Source of the DNA: Streptomyces sp. NBC_00690
Lineage (GTDB): Bacteria; Actinomycetota; Actinomycetes; Streptomycetales; Streptomycetaceae
DNA: 64,000 bases
Direction of reading: 5' to 3'
Assembly (NCBI RefSeq): GCF_036226685.1
Contig: NZ_CP109009.1
Span: forward strand, 5,669,501-5,733,500
Part shown: positions 45,737 to 53,990 of the stretch, one piece after another
Layout: each line of letters begins with the position of its first letter
Position numbering within the stretch: the first letter of the stretch is position 1
Program-made: the position numbers and the translations under genes
Notes under the pieces: generated by a model
What the model saw: only the letters and a program-made list of their open reading frames with translations
Database searches by the model: none
Told to the model about the DNA's origin: nothing

Positions 45737-47464
45737 ATGGACGACGGGAAGCCCATGGGCGCCAAAGCCAACTGGTGGAGCCGCCCCCGCTCGGGCGACA
45801 CGACCCGTCCAGCACCCCACGGTCTGCAGGACGAGCCCGGGGACGCCGTGCCGCCCGCTGAGGCCGCGCCAGCGGCTCCCGTACCGCATGTGCCCCCGGA
45901 TTCCTCGCCCTATGCCTCCGAGCCTCCCTACGGTGCGCCTCGGCCGCTCATGGAGCGTCACAGCCAGCCGGGCGCACCCGGACACGGTCCGTTCGAGCCG
46001 GATCCAAGCGAGCGCGGGCCGTCGGAAGGCGGCTCCCCGCACGCCCCCGGCCGGCCGCAGCCGTTGCACGAGCCGGACCGGTACAGCACGCCGCCGTACG
46101 GCAGGCCCGGGCCATGGGCGCCCGCACCGCCCGTACAGCGTCCGGTGCCCACCCCCGCAGGTGGCACGCCCCTTCCGCCGGCCGGGGACGCGGCCGTGCC
46201 CCCGCAGTACGGCGGGCCCCGGCCCGCACCGCAGCAGCCTCAGCCTCGCCTCACGCCTCCCACCCCGATGACGAGCCAGTTCCAGTACGACCCGTGGGGT
46301 GCCCCGGGGGCCGCGCCGCTCACCGTGCACGACGAGTCGACGACGCCCCGGCGCAAGAGGCGACGGACCGGAGCACTGTTGATCGGGGCCGCACTGCTCG
46401 CCCTGGTCGCGGGCGGGATCGGAGGTGGCGTCGGCGCCTACATAGAGCGCAACGGCGGGATCACCCAGGTCGAACTGGACCAGGCTCCGCCCGATGACGG
46501 GGGCCGGGCTCCCACGAGCGTCGCGGGCATCGCGGCCCGCGCCCTGCCCAGCGTGGTCACCCTCCATGTCAACGGCGGGGGAGAGCAGGGCACCGGTACC
46601 GGGTTCGTCCTCGACCGCAAGGGTCACATCCTCACCAACAACCATGTCGTCGACCCCGCCGGCTCCTCCGGCGAGATCTCCGTCACTTTCAGCGGGGGCG
46701 AGACCGCCCGGGCGACCCTGGTCGGCAAGGACAGCGGCTACGACCTCGCCGTGGTGAAGGTCACGGGGGTCTCCGGCCTCACCCCCCTACCACTGGGCAA
46801 CTCCGACAGTGTCCAGGTCGGCGATCCGGTCGTCGCCATCGGTGCACCCTTCGACCTCCAGAACACCGTGACCTCGGGGATCATCAGCGCCAAGGAACGC
46901 CCGATCACCGCGGGCGGCGAGAAGGGTGACGGCAGTGACGTCAGCTACGTCGATGCGCTCCAGACCGATGCACCGATAAACCCCGGCAACTCGGGCGGCC
47001 CGCTGGTGGACCTCCAGGCCCGGGTCATCGGCATCAACAGCGCCATCCGCGCAGCCGACACGGGTGGGGCGGAGGGCAGCCAGTCCGGATCCATCGGTCT
47101 CGGCTTCGCCATCCCCATCAACCAGGGCAAGCGGGTCGCCGAGGAGCTGATCAACACCGGCAAGGCCACCCATCCCGTGATCGGGGTCAGCCTCGACATG
47201 AAGTACACGGGTGACGGTGCACGCGTCGGGGACAAGGGCAAGGACGGCACCCCGTCCGTGACCCCCGATGGCCCCAGCGCCAAGGCGGGCGTCAAACCAG
47301 GGGACGTCATCACCAAGGTGGACGGCCAGCGGGTCCACAGCGGTGAGGAGCTCATCGTGAAGATCCGCTCGCACCGTCCGGGCGACACCCTGGAGCTCAC
47401 GCTCACCCGTGCCGGGCAGGAGCGCTCCTTGACGCTCACCCTCGGCTCGGCGGACGGCGACTGA
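45737..47464 (+). CDS. HtrA/DegP-type membrane serine protease with PDZ domain, 575 aa
   Basis: Trypsin-fold protease of the cell surface. Residues 1-205 are Pro/Gly-rich and cytoplasmic; a membrane helix (about 211-236) follows RRKRRR. The protease domain has His303 (TNNHVVD), Asp336 (YDLAVVKV) and Ser419 (GNSGGPL), and the C-terminal PDZ domain contains SAKAGVKPGDVITKVDGQ. The catalytic triad is intact. ATG at 45737 follows GGAGAG. It probably degrades misfolded exported proteins, and may act in the sigma/anti-sigma stress circuit; this last point is inferred from synteny. Confidence 0.93.
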   Translation: MDDGKPMGAKANWWSRPRSGDTTRPAPHGLQDEPGDAVPPAEAAPAAPVPHVPPDSSPYASEPPYGAPRPLMERHSQPGAPGHGPFEPDPSERGPSEGGSPHAPGRPQPLHEPDRYSTPPYGRPGPWAPAPPVQRPVPTPAGGTPLPPAGDAAVPPQYGGPRPAPQQPQPRLTPPTPMTSQFQYDPWGAPGAAPLTVHDESTTPRRKRRRTGALLIGAALLALVAGGIGGGVGAYIERNGGITQVELDQAPPDDGGRAPTSVAGIAARALPSVVTLHVNGGGEQGTGTGFVLDRKGHILTNNHVVDPAGSSGEISVTFSGGETARATLVGKDSGYDLAVVKVTGVSGLTPLPLGNSDSVQVGDPVVAIGAPFDLQNTVTSGIISAKERPITAGGEKGDGSDVSYVDALQTDAPINPGNSGGPLVDLQARVIGINSAIRAADTGGAEGSQSGSIGLGFAIPINQGKRVAEELINTGKATHPVIGVSLDMKYTGDGARVGDKGKDGTPSVTPDGPSAKAGVKPGDVITKVDGQRVHSGEELIVKIRSHRPGDTLELTLTRAGQERSLTLTLGSADGD

Positions 47465-47821
47465 CCCGGGCCCGTGCCGGCCCGGGCATGCGCTGACCTC
47501 CGTTCGAAGGCCGACCGGATGATGCGGAACAGGCGATATCGGCTATAGGTGTATAGGCCGTGCTGAATGGGTGAAAATCAATCACCGATCCATGGTCGAC
47601 GGAGCCACGGTCACCACCGTCGGGGCCATGACGGGTCGGCCACGGAGGGACCCGCGGGCGATCCTTCGGTGTGAACGGCCGATGATCTGCGGCCGTCAAT
47701 CCAGGATCACGGCCTCCCGGCACGTGACTCTCCCAAGTCCTGGCGGGTACCGTGGATCGGGCTCGGATGCCGTCCGACCTCCGGGCCGGGGGAATCAGCT
47801 GAGAACACGAGGAGCTACAGG
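47465..47821. other. Intergenic region between htrA and tatB
   Basis: 357 bases without a gene. A weak hairpin (CCCGGGC / GCCCGGG, 47465-47486) lies right after htrA. A lower-GC stretch near 47528-47585 probably holds a separate tatB promoter, but no firm motif was seen. Confidence 0.45.
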
Positions 47822-48268
47822 GTGTTCAGTGACATAGGCGTACTGGAGGTGCTGACTCTTGTCGTGCTCGCCATGCTCATCTTCGGCCCCGACAAGCTCC
47901 CGAAGCTCATCCAGGATGTGACCGGTTTCATTCGGAAGATCCGCGAGTTCTCCGACAACGCCAAGCACGACATCCGCAGCGAACTGGGCCCTGAGTTCAA
48001 GGACTTCGAGTTCGAGGACCTGAACCCCAAGACCTTCATCCGCAAGCACCTGAACGAGAGTGACGACCTGCGTGAGCTGAAGGAACTGGGCAGTTCCTTC
48101 GACCTCACCAAGGAGATCAACGAGATCTCGGACACCGTCCACGGCACCGATTCCGACGCCTCCGTCCCCGCCGCGGTCAACGGCGGATCCGGGACACCAG
48201 ACCTGCTGAAGAAGCGCGATCAGCCGGTCAAGGACGAGCGCCCGCCGTTCGACGCCGACGCCACCTGA
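47822..48268 (+). CDS. tatB: Sec-independent protein translocase subunit TatB, 148 aa
   Basis: Tat pathway component that docks folded precursor proteins with TatC. The N-terminal membrane helix contains the conserved acidic residue (MFSDIGVLEVLTLVVLAMLI) and the FGPDKLPKLI hinge, then an amphipathic helix (RKIREFSDNAKHDIRSELGP) and an acidic tail. The GTG at 47822 follows GAGGAGCTACAGG. In S. coelicolor tatB is likewise separate from tatA and tatC. Probably transcribed from its own promoter, since 357 bases separate it from htrA. Confidence 0.94.
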   Translation: MFSDIGVLEVLTLVVLAMLIFGPDKLPKLIQDVTGFIRKIREFSDNAKHDIRSELGPEFKDFEFEDLNPKTFIRKHLNESDDLRELKELGSSFDLTKEINEISDTVHGTDSDASVPAAVNGGSGTPDLLKKRDQPVKDERPPFDADAT

Positions 48269-48389
48269 GCACGGTCAATCCCTGCGACCGGGGAGTGGGT
48301 GGCTATTCTCTCCATCTGTCAGGACGCGAGGACGCCCGAGGGGGGCGGGTCCGCTCCAGACCTCGGACACAGAGGAGGCGGCCCGCTCG

Positions 48390-49082
48390 ATGGAGACGAC
48401 CAGTCGGCCGACGGCGCAGAACACGGCCAGTGATTCCCCCGCTCCCGACGTTGAGGACTCAAAGGCGGCGGAGCGTGCGGAAGCCGCAGCCCGCAGCGCG
48501 GCCGACGCCTATGCGCGGGCCCCTTTCCCCTGGTACGGCCTCGACGCGGCGTTCACCGGCCAGCGCTGGCTGATGCAGGTCGCCTCCGCCGCCGACGGGG
48601 TGGTCCAACACGGTTCGCTGGGCCATGGCGACGAACCGTCGATACGGACCGAGGCCACGGCACTGGAGAAGGAACGGTTCGCGGTGGTGATCACCGTCGC
48701 CGCGAGCCCGGTGCGCCGCAGCGGCGACGGCACCGGAGTGCTGGACGCCACCACGGCCTCGTCAGCGGCCTGGCTGGCGGGCTCCGGTCTGCTGGCCCAC
48801 ACCTGGCCGCCGCAACTCGACCACACCCTGCGGGACGACTGGCTGGACCAGCAGACGGAGACGGCCTTCGAACTGGCCGACGATCTCCAGGGCCCTGCGT
48901 GGTCCACGCTGTCGCTCCCGGTGGACGGGGAGCCCACCACCTTCCACTACCGCGAGTCCGAGTTCGGCTGGGTGCTGGCCGGGTCCACCGCGGCCGGTGT
49001 GCACATCGGGGCGTACGGGCGCGGGATGAGCGCCTACGGTCTGGGCTTCTTCGAGGTGCGCGACCTGGGGCCGTACGTCTGA
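48390..49082 (+). CDS. Conserved hypothetical protein, 230 aa
   Basis: Soluble protein with a charged, Ala-rich N-terminus (residues 1-40) and a compact C-terminal part (APFPWYGLDAAFTGQRWLMQ, YRESEFGWVLAGSTAAGVHI, AYGRGMSAYGLGFFEVRDLG). No catalytic motif is recognised. The initiating ATG at 48390 follows GAGGAGG at an 11-base spacing, rather long. A hairpin follows. Lies between tatB and mrp. Confidence 0.8.
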   Translation: METTSRPTAQNTASDSPAPDVEDSKAAERAEAAARSAADAYARAPFPWYGLDAAFTGQRWLMQVASAADGVVQHGSLGHGDEPSIRTEATALEKERFAVVITVAASPVRRSGDGTGVLDATTASSAAWLAGSGLLAHTWPPQLDHTLRDDWLDQQTETAFELADDLQGPAWSTLSLPVDGEPTTFHYRESEFGWVLAGSTAAGVHIGAYGRGMSAYGLGFFEVRDLGPYV

Positions 49083-49087
49083 AGCAC

Positions 49088-49107
49088 CCCGGGCCCCACG
49101 GCCCGGG
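49088..49107 (+). terminator. Hairpin after the 230-aa hypothetical gene
   Basis: Perfect 8-bp stem CCCGGGCC / GGCCCGGG with loop CCAC, five bases after the stop. Confidence 0.65.
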
Positions 49108-49351
49108 CCTGCCCCGGTGTGTGAACGCGGCCAGTGCCCTGCGGCCGGGAGACCCGCCCTTCCGCGTACGAGGCGGCCCGTGCCCGGGTGATCGCCGCCC
49201 GAGGACGGGTCCTTCGGGACGGCGCCGCCCGTGCTGCGGAACTCGGGGACGGCGCCGGGCGGGATCACATCGGCTGCACCCGCCCGGCCGGAACCGGTCC
49301 CCAGAAGTCCCGCGGCAGGCCCGCCCGGTCGGCGGGATGCGACGAGGGGAC

Positions 49352-50485
49352 CTAGAACTTGTTCTTCGGCGTGATGCCCAGGCTCATCCCCGACAGCCCT
49401 CGCTGACGGCCGCCCAACTTGCCCGCGATCGAACGCAACGCCGCGCCCGCGGGGGACTCCGGGTCCGTCAGCACCACGGGCCTGCCATCGTCGCCGCCTT
49501 CGCGCAGCCGTACGTCGATGGGGATGGACCCGAGTACGGGCACATGGGCCCCGGTCGTCTTCGTCAGCCCCTCCGCGACCCGCTGGCCGCCACCCGTACC
49601 GAAGATGTCGACCATCTCGTCGCAGTGCGGGCAGGGCAGTCCCGCCATGTTCTCCACCACGCCGACGATCTTCTGATGGGTCTGGACCGCGATGGAACCG
49701 GCCCGCTCGGCCACCTCCGCCGCCGCCTGCTGGGGAGTGGTGACCACCAGGATCTCGGCGTTCGGCACCAGTTGTGCCACCGAGATCGCGATGTCGCCGG
49801 TGCCCGGGGGCAGATCGAGGAGCAGTACGTCCAGATCGCCCCAGTACACATCGGCGAGGAACTGCTGGAGCGCCCGGTGGAGCATCGGGCCGCGCCAGAC
49901 CACGGGTTCGTTGCCCGGGGTGAACATGCCGATGGAGATGACCTTCACACCGTTCGCGGACGGCGGCATGATCATGTTCTCGACCTGGGTGGGTCGACCA
50001 TGGGCGCCGAGCATGCGCGGCACGGAGTGGCCGTAGATGTCGGCGTCGACGACACCGACCTTCAACCCGTCGGCCGCCATCGCCGCGGCGAGGTTCACCG
50101 TAACCGAGGACTTCCCCACGCCGCCCTTGCCGGACGCGACCGCGTACACCCTGGTCAGCGAGCCGGGTTGGGCGAAGGGAACCTCCCGCTCGGCGGTGCC
50201 GCCGCGCAGTGAGGACGCCAGTTCGCGCCGTTGCTCGTCGCTCATCACATCGAGCGTGACATCGACGCGGGTGACTCCGTCGACGCGCTGCACAGCCTCC
50301 GTCACATTGTTGGTGATCGTTTCGCGCATCGGGCAGCCGGAGACGGTGAGGTACACCGTGACGGCCACCACGCCGTCCGCCGCGACCGTGACCGATTTGA
50401 CCATGCCCAGGTCGGTGATGGGTCGGTGGATCTCGGGGTCGTTCACCGTCGCCAGTGCTTCAAGCACCGCGTCTTCCGTAGCCAT
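49352..50485 (-). CDS. mrp: Mrp/NBP35 family iron-sulfur cluster carrier ATPase, 377 aa
   Basis: P-loop protein that carries and delivers iron-sulfur clusters. The N-terminal MIP18/DUF59 domain (about 1-95) contains VNDPEIHRPITDLGMV and LTVSGCPMRETI. The ATPase has the deviant Walker A SGKGGVGKSS and VVDADIYGHSVPRML. The cluster ligands are the CxxC of PCPHCDE. Third gene of a minus-strand group with the DUF1003 and MgtE-N/CBS genes, and matches Rv1229c in position. Confidence 0.93.
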   Translation of the reverse strand: MATEDAVLEALATVNDPEIHRPITDLGMVKSVTVAADGVVAVTVYLTVSGCPMRETITNNVTEAVQRVDGVTRVDVTLDVMSDEQRRELASSLRGGTAEREVPFAQPGSLTRVYAVASGKGGVGKSSVTVNLAAAMAADGLKVGVVDADIYGHSVPRMLGAHGRPTQVENMIMPPSANGVKVISIGMFTPGNEPVVWRGPMLHRALQQFLADVYWGDLDVLLLDLPPGTGDIAISVAQLVPNAEILVVTTPQQAAAEVAERAGSIAVQTHQKIVGVVENMAGLPCPHCDEMVDIFGTGGGQRVAEGLTKTTGAHVPVLGSIPIDVRLREGGDDGRPVVLTDPESPAGAALRSIAGKLGGRQRGLSGMSLGITPKNKF

Positions 50486-50527
50486 ACGACGATGGTACGG
50501 CGCGGCCCGCCGGGCCCGGGAAGCCCG

Positions 50528-51109
50528 TCAGCGGTCGGCTTCGTCACTCCCCTGGCCGCCCTCGTGGGGGAGGTGGCCCCGGCGGTCCTGCACATCCCTG
50601 AGCAGGTCCTGGATCTCGGAGCGGATCCAGTCCCGGGTGGCCACTTCGCCGAGTCCCATCCGTAGCGCCGCGATCTCGCGGGTCAGGTACTCGGTGTCCG
50701 CGATGGACCGTTCGTTCTGCTTGCGGTCCTGTTCGTGGGTGACCTTGTCCCGGTCGTCCTGCCGGTTCTGCGCCAGCAGGATCAGCGGGGCCGCGTAGGA
50801 CGCCTGGAGGGAGAGCATCAGGGTCAGGAAGATGAACGGGTACTCGTCGAAGCGCAATGCCTTCGGGGCGAAGATGTTCCACACCACCCACAGGATGATG
50901 ATCAGGGTCATCCAGACGATGAACCTGCCGGTGCCCAGGAACCGCGCGATCCGCTCCGAGAGCCTGCCGAACGCCTCCGGGTCGTACTCGGGCAGCAGTG
51001 TGCGGCGGGGTGCACGGGGCAGGTCGAGCCGTACCCGGGGGCGCGCAGTCGCACCCGCCCCGGAGCCGGGCCGGTCCTTCGTCTCCTCGCGCTCGCCGCC
51101 GCTACCCAT
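50528..51109 (-). CDS. DUF1003 membrane protein, 193 aa
   Basis: Two membrane helices (about residues 63-82 and 91-110: FIVWMTLIIILWVVWNIFAP and FIFLTLMLSLQASYAAPLIL) with the DUF1003 hallmark NRQDDRDKVTHEQDRKQNER next to them. The C-terminus is a charged helix. ATG at 51109 overlaps the stop of the upstream MgtE-N/CBS gene (ATGGGTAG), so the two are translationally coupled. Function unknown; a link to magnesium handling is suggested only by the partner gene. Confidence 0.9.
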   Translation of the reverse strand: MGSGGEREETKDRPGSGAGATARPRVRLDLPRAPRRTLLPEYDPEAFGRLSERIARFLGTGRFIVWMTLIIILWVVWNIFAPKALRFDEYPFIFLTLMLSLQASYAAPLILLAQNRQDDRDKVTHEQDRKQNERSIADTEYLTREIAALRMGLGEVATRDWIRSEIQDLLRDVQDRRGHLPHEGGQGSDEADR

Positions 51110-52364
51110 GCGCGGACTCCTCGAAGTCCGTCTCGCGCCAGTCGTCGGGCAGCAGGTGGTCCAGTACGTCGTCCACGGTCACGGCACCGAGCAGCGATCC
51201 GATCTCGTCGACCACGGGGGCGGCCACCATGTTGTACGCGGCGAGATAGCTGGTCACGGCCCGCAGTGGGGTGTCCGGTGCGAGCGGCGGCAGATCGCTG
51301 TCCACCATCGATCCCACCAGGGTGAACGGGGGGTCCCGCAGCAGCCGCTGGAAATGGATCGTGCCCAGGTAGCGCCCGGTGGGAGTCTCCTCGGGCGGGC
51401 GGCACACGTACACCTGGGCGGCCAGCGCGGGGGAGAGGTCCTGCTGCCGCACCCGGGCGAGGGCGTCGGCGACCGTGGCGTCCGGCCGCAGCACGATGGG
51501 TTCGGTGGTCATCAGACCGCCCGCGGTGCGCTCTTCGTACGACAGGAGCCGACGTACGTCTGCGGCGTCGTCCGGGCGCATCAGAGCGAGTAGTCGCTCC
51601 TGGTCCTCCTCGGGGAGTTCGGACAGGAGGTCGGCGGCGTCGTCCGGGTCCATGGCCTCCAGGACGTCAGCGGCCCGCTCTTCCTGGAGCTTCCCGAGGA
51701 TCTCGACCTGATCGTCCTCGGGCAACTCCTCCAGCACGTCCGCGAGCCGGTCGTCGTCGAGCGCGGCGGCGACCTCGGCCCGCCGCTTGGGCGTCAGATG
51801 GTGCAGCGCGTTGGCGACGTCGGCCGGCCGCAGCCGCTCGAAGGTGGCGACCAGGCTCTCCGCGCTCTGGCTGTCCTCCTCCAGGGAGAGTCCGGTCACG
51901 GCCGACCACTCGACGGTGAGCGTCTCGCCCCGGCGGCGCAGCGCCCCGCCGCGTCCGCGCCGCACGAAGACCTTGTCGATCTCCCAGTCGCGGCGAGCCG
52001 GCAGCCGCTGGACGGACACGTCGAGGACGGTGGCCTCCTCGCCGCTCTCCACGAGTTGTACGCGTCGGTCGAGCAGTTCGCCGAGGACCAGCCGCTCGGT
52101 GGGGCGCTGTTCGAAGCGCCGTACGTTCAGCACACCGGTGGTGATGATCTGGCCCGACTCGATGCCGGTGATACGGGTCATCGGGAGGAAGATCCGCCGT
52201 CGGCTCAGCACCTCCACCACCATGCCCAGCAGCCGCGGCGGACGGTGGCCCACCCGCAGCATCGCCACCAGGTCCCGGACCCGGCCCACCTGGTCACCGC
52301 TCGGGTCGAAGACCGGGACGCCGGAGAGGTGCGAGACGAAGACACGCGTGACGCTGGCGACCAC
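51102..52364 (-). CDS. MgtE-N / CBS-pair protein without a transport domain, 420 aa
   Basis: Cytoplasmic protein made of the regulatory parts of the Mg2+ transporter MgtE: an N-terminal PRC-barrel-like region (VFDPSGDQVGRVRDLVAMLR), then MgtE-N helical repeats (DVANALHHLTPKRRAEVAAA, VLEELPEDDQVEILGKLQEE) and two CBS domains (TAGGLMTTEPIVLRPDATVA; VGSMVDSDLPPLAPDTPLRA). The MgtE membrane domain is absent. The GTG at 52364 has GGAGGTG six bases before it; the ATG at 52379 has no ribosome site and contributes that GGAGGTG. Probably a Mg2+- or nucleotide-sensing regulator. Confidence 0.88.
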   Translation of the reverse strand: MVASVTRVFVSHLSGVPVFDPSGDQVGRVRDLVAMLRVGHRPPRLLGMVVEVLSRRRIFLPMTRITGIESGQIITTGVLNVRRFEQRPTERLVLGELLDRRVQLVESGEEATVLDVSVQRLPARRDWEIDKVFVRRGRGGALRRRGETLTVEWSAVTGLSLEEDSQSAESLVATFERLRPADVANALHHLTPKRRAEVAAALDDDRLADVLEELPEDDQVEILGKLQEERAADVLEAMDPDDAADLLSELPEEDQERLLALMRPDDAADVRRLLSYEERTAGGLMTTEPIVLRPDATVADALARVRQQDLSPALAAQVYVCRPPEETPTGRYLGTIHFQRLLRDPPFTLVGSMVDSDLPPLAPDTPLRAVTSYLAAYNMVAAPVVDEIGSLLGAVTVDDVLDHLLPDDWRETDFEESAHG

Positions 52365-52611
52365 GGTCGACACCTCCATCCCGGTCTGCGGCGCTTCGCC
52401 GGAAACACTGTCCTTCAGGTGCTTCAGGCTAGCCCGTACCGATGTGCACCGCTGCTGCCAGGGGGCCGTACGGAGTGGGCGCGGAACCGGTGCACACGCT
52501 GCACGACTGGCTGCGAGAGGTGGACTGCCACCCCGGTACGCTGCGGTCTGCTCCCCGATCATCCGCAGGCGAAGCAGTTGGCGTTCAGCTGCCCAGCAGA
52601 CGAGAGGCAGT

Positions 52612-53388
52612 GTGCTGGTGACTCTCCTCCCCCCGGTTTCCCGTGCCCGCAGGACCGCGCTGTCCCTGGTGCTCTGTGCAGGGCTGGCCGTGTCCGCGAC
52701 GGCCTGCGAGGAGAAGGTCGATCCGGACAAGGGCACCAACGGTGTCGGCAGGCTCACCGCCGCCGAGATCGAGAGCAAGGCACGGGCCACGGCGGACGCG
52801 GCATCAGCGGTCCGTCTGGCTGGGACGCTGGTCAGCAAGGGCGGCACCTACAAGCTGAACATGCGGCTCAAGCAGGACGGCGGCACCGGCTCGGTGACCA
52901 CGAGCGAGAACGCCTTCGAGCTGCTCAGGATCGGTGACGACCTGTACCTCAAAGCCGATGTGGGTTTTTGGAGCCATGACGACGGGGCCTCGGGCGAGGC
53001 ACCGAGCGAGGCGGACGAGGAAGCCGCCCTCAAGCTGCGCGACAAGTACGTCAAGGTTCCGCAGGGCGACCCGGCGTACGACAGGTTCCGCGGCTTCACG
53101 GACATGGACGTGCTGCTGGAGGGGCTCCTCGGCATGCAGGGCAAGTTGAGCAAGGGCGACCGCACCAAGGTCGGCGGCGTACAGGCGATCAAGGTCCAGG
53201 CGGCGGCGGGGGCCGGTGGCGTCCTCGATGTCTCGCTGGAGGGCCTGCCGTATCCGCTCCAGTTCGCGCGGGCCGGCGGCAAGGGTGTCCTGACCCTGGG
53301 CGAGTGGGACGTGGACTTCGCGCTTGTGCCGCCCGCCAAGGAGGAGACCGTGGACTACGGGAAGCAGCTCCCGAAGACCAGCGGCTGA
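52612..53388 (+). CDS. Lipoprotein with LppX/LprG-like features, 258 aa
   Basis: Signal peptide RRTALSLVLCAGLAVSATAC with the lipobox SATAC gives the lipidated Cys. The mature protein has alternating strands (VRLAGTLVSKGGTYKLNMRL, LLRIGDDLYLKADVGFW) like the LppX_LprAFG lipid-binding family, but the match is tentative. GTG at 52612 follows GAGAGG by 4 bases; the GTG at 52618 is also possible. Divergent from the MgtE-N/CBS gene. Confidence 0.78.
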   Translation: MLVTLLPPVSRARRTALSLVLCAGLAVSATACEEKVDPDKGTNGVGRLTAAEIESKARATADAASAVRLAGTLVSKGGTYKLNMRLKQDGGTGSVTTSENAFELLRIGDDLYLKADVGFWSHDDGASGEAPSEADEEAALKLRDKYVKVPQGDPAYDRFRGFTDMDVLLEGLLGMQGKLSKGDRTKVGGVQAIKVQAAAGAGGVLDVSLEGLPYPLQFARAGGKGVLTLGEWDVDFALVPPAKEETVDYGKQLPKTSG

Positions 53389-53401
53389 GCCCGTTCGGCG
53401 G

Positions 53402-53914
53402 TCAGCCGCGCTTCTTCTTGCGGGACAGCAGCAGTCGGGGCAGGGCGGCCGGGATCGGGCGCCGGGTGGTGGCCCCGGTGGGCAGCGGCGGGGTCGCTAG
53501 CGAGGTCTGCGGATGGTCGGTCGTCGACTCCCGGGGGGTCAGCCGCACCACTCGGCACTCGCGCCGCCACCGATCCGGCACGGTCTCCGCGTCCACGGCG
53601 TTCAGCCGCTTCGCCTTGAGCTCCGCCACCGCCGACTCCCAGGACTCGGATCCCGGCTCCAACTCGCTCACCACCGCGGTCCAGGACACCAGCCGGCCGC
53701 CCTTGTCCTTGCTGCGGACGATGACCTCGGCGGTGCCCTTGTCGACCAGGTCCGGCAGCGGCTGTTCCCCGGGGCCATCGCCCACGACCAGGGCCGCGCC
53801 CTCGTGCCACACGTGCCACAGCGTGCGCTCGGGGCCCGTGGAACGCACCCAGATGAGGCCGGACTTCTTGGTGGCTTCCTCGACGAGTGCCTGGGCGAGC
53901 AGCGTGTCTGTCAT
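53402..53914 (-). CDS. Hypothetical protein, possible split-barrel fold, 170 aa
   Basis: The first ~120 residues (EATKKSGLIWVRSTGPERTL, WHEGAALVVGDGPGEQPLPD) look like a beta-rich domain reminiscent of FMN-binding split barrels, but no cofactor motif is certain. The C-terminal 50 residues are Pro/Thr-rich and end in RKKKRG. ATG at 53914. Lies between the lipoprotein gene and a heptamer repeat. Confidence 0.72.
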   Translation of the reverse strand: MTDTLLAQALVEEATKKSGLIWVRSTGPERTLWHVWHEGAALVVGDGPGEQPLPDLVDKGTAEVIVRSKDKGGRLVSWTAVVSELEPGSESWESAVAELKAKRLNAVDAETVPDRWRRECRVVRLTPRESTTDHPQTSLATPPLPTGATTRRPIPAALPRLLLSRKKKRG

Positions 53915-53929
53915 GGGCGCAGCCTATCC

Positions 53930-53985
53930 AGCCGCCAGCCGCCAGCCGCCAGCCGCCAGCCGCCAGCCGCCAGCCGCCAGCCGCT
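53930..53985. repeat. Heptanucleotide satellite (AGCCGCC)n
   Basis: Seven perfect tandem copies of AGCCGCC followed by one AGCCGCT, filling most of the 76-base gap between the 170-aa hypothetical gene and corA. Seven is not a multiple of three, so copy-number changes would not be tolerated inside a gene; here it is non-coding. Such tracts expand and contract by slippage. Confidence 0.9.
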
Positions 53986-53990
53986 GGTCG

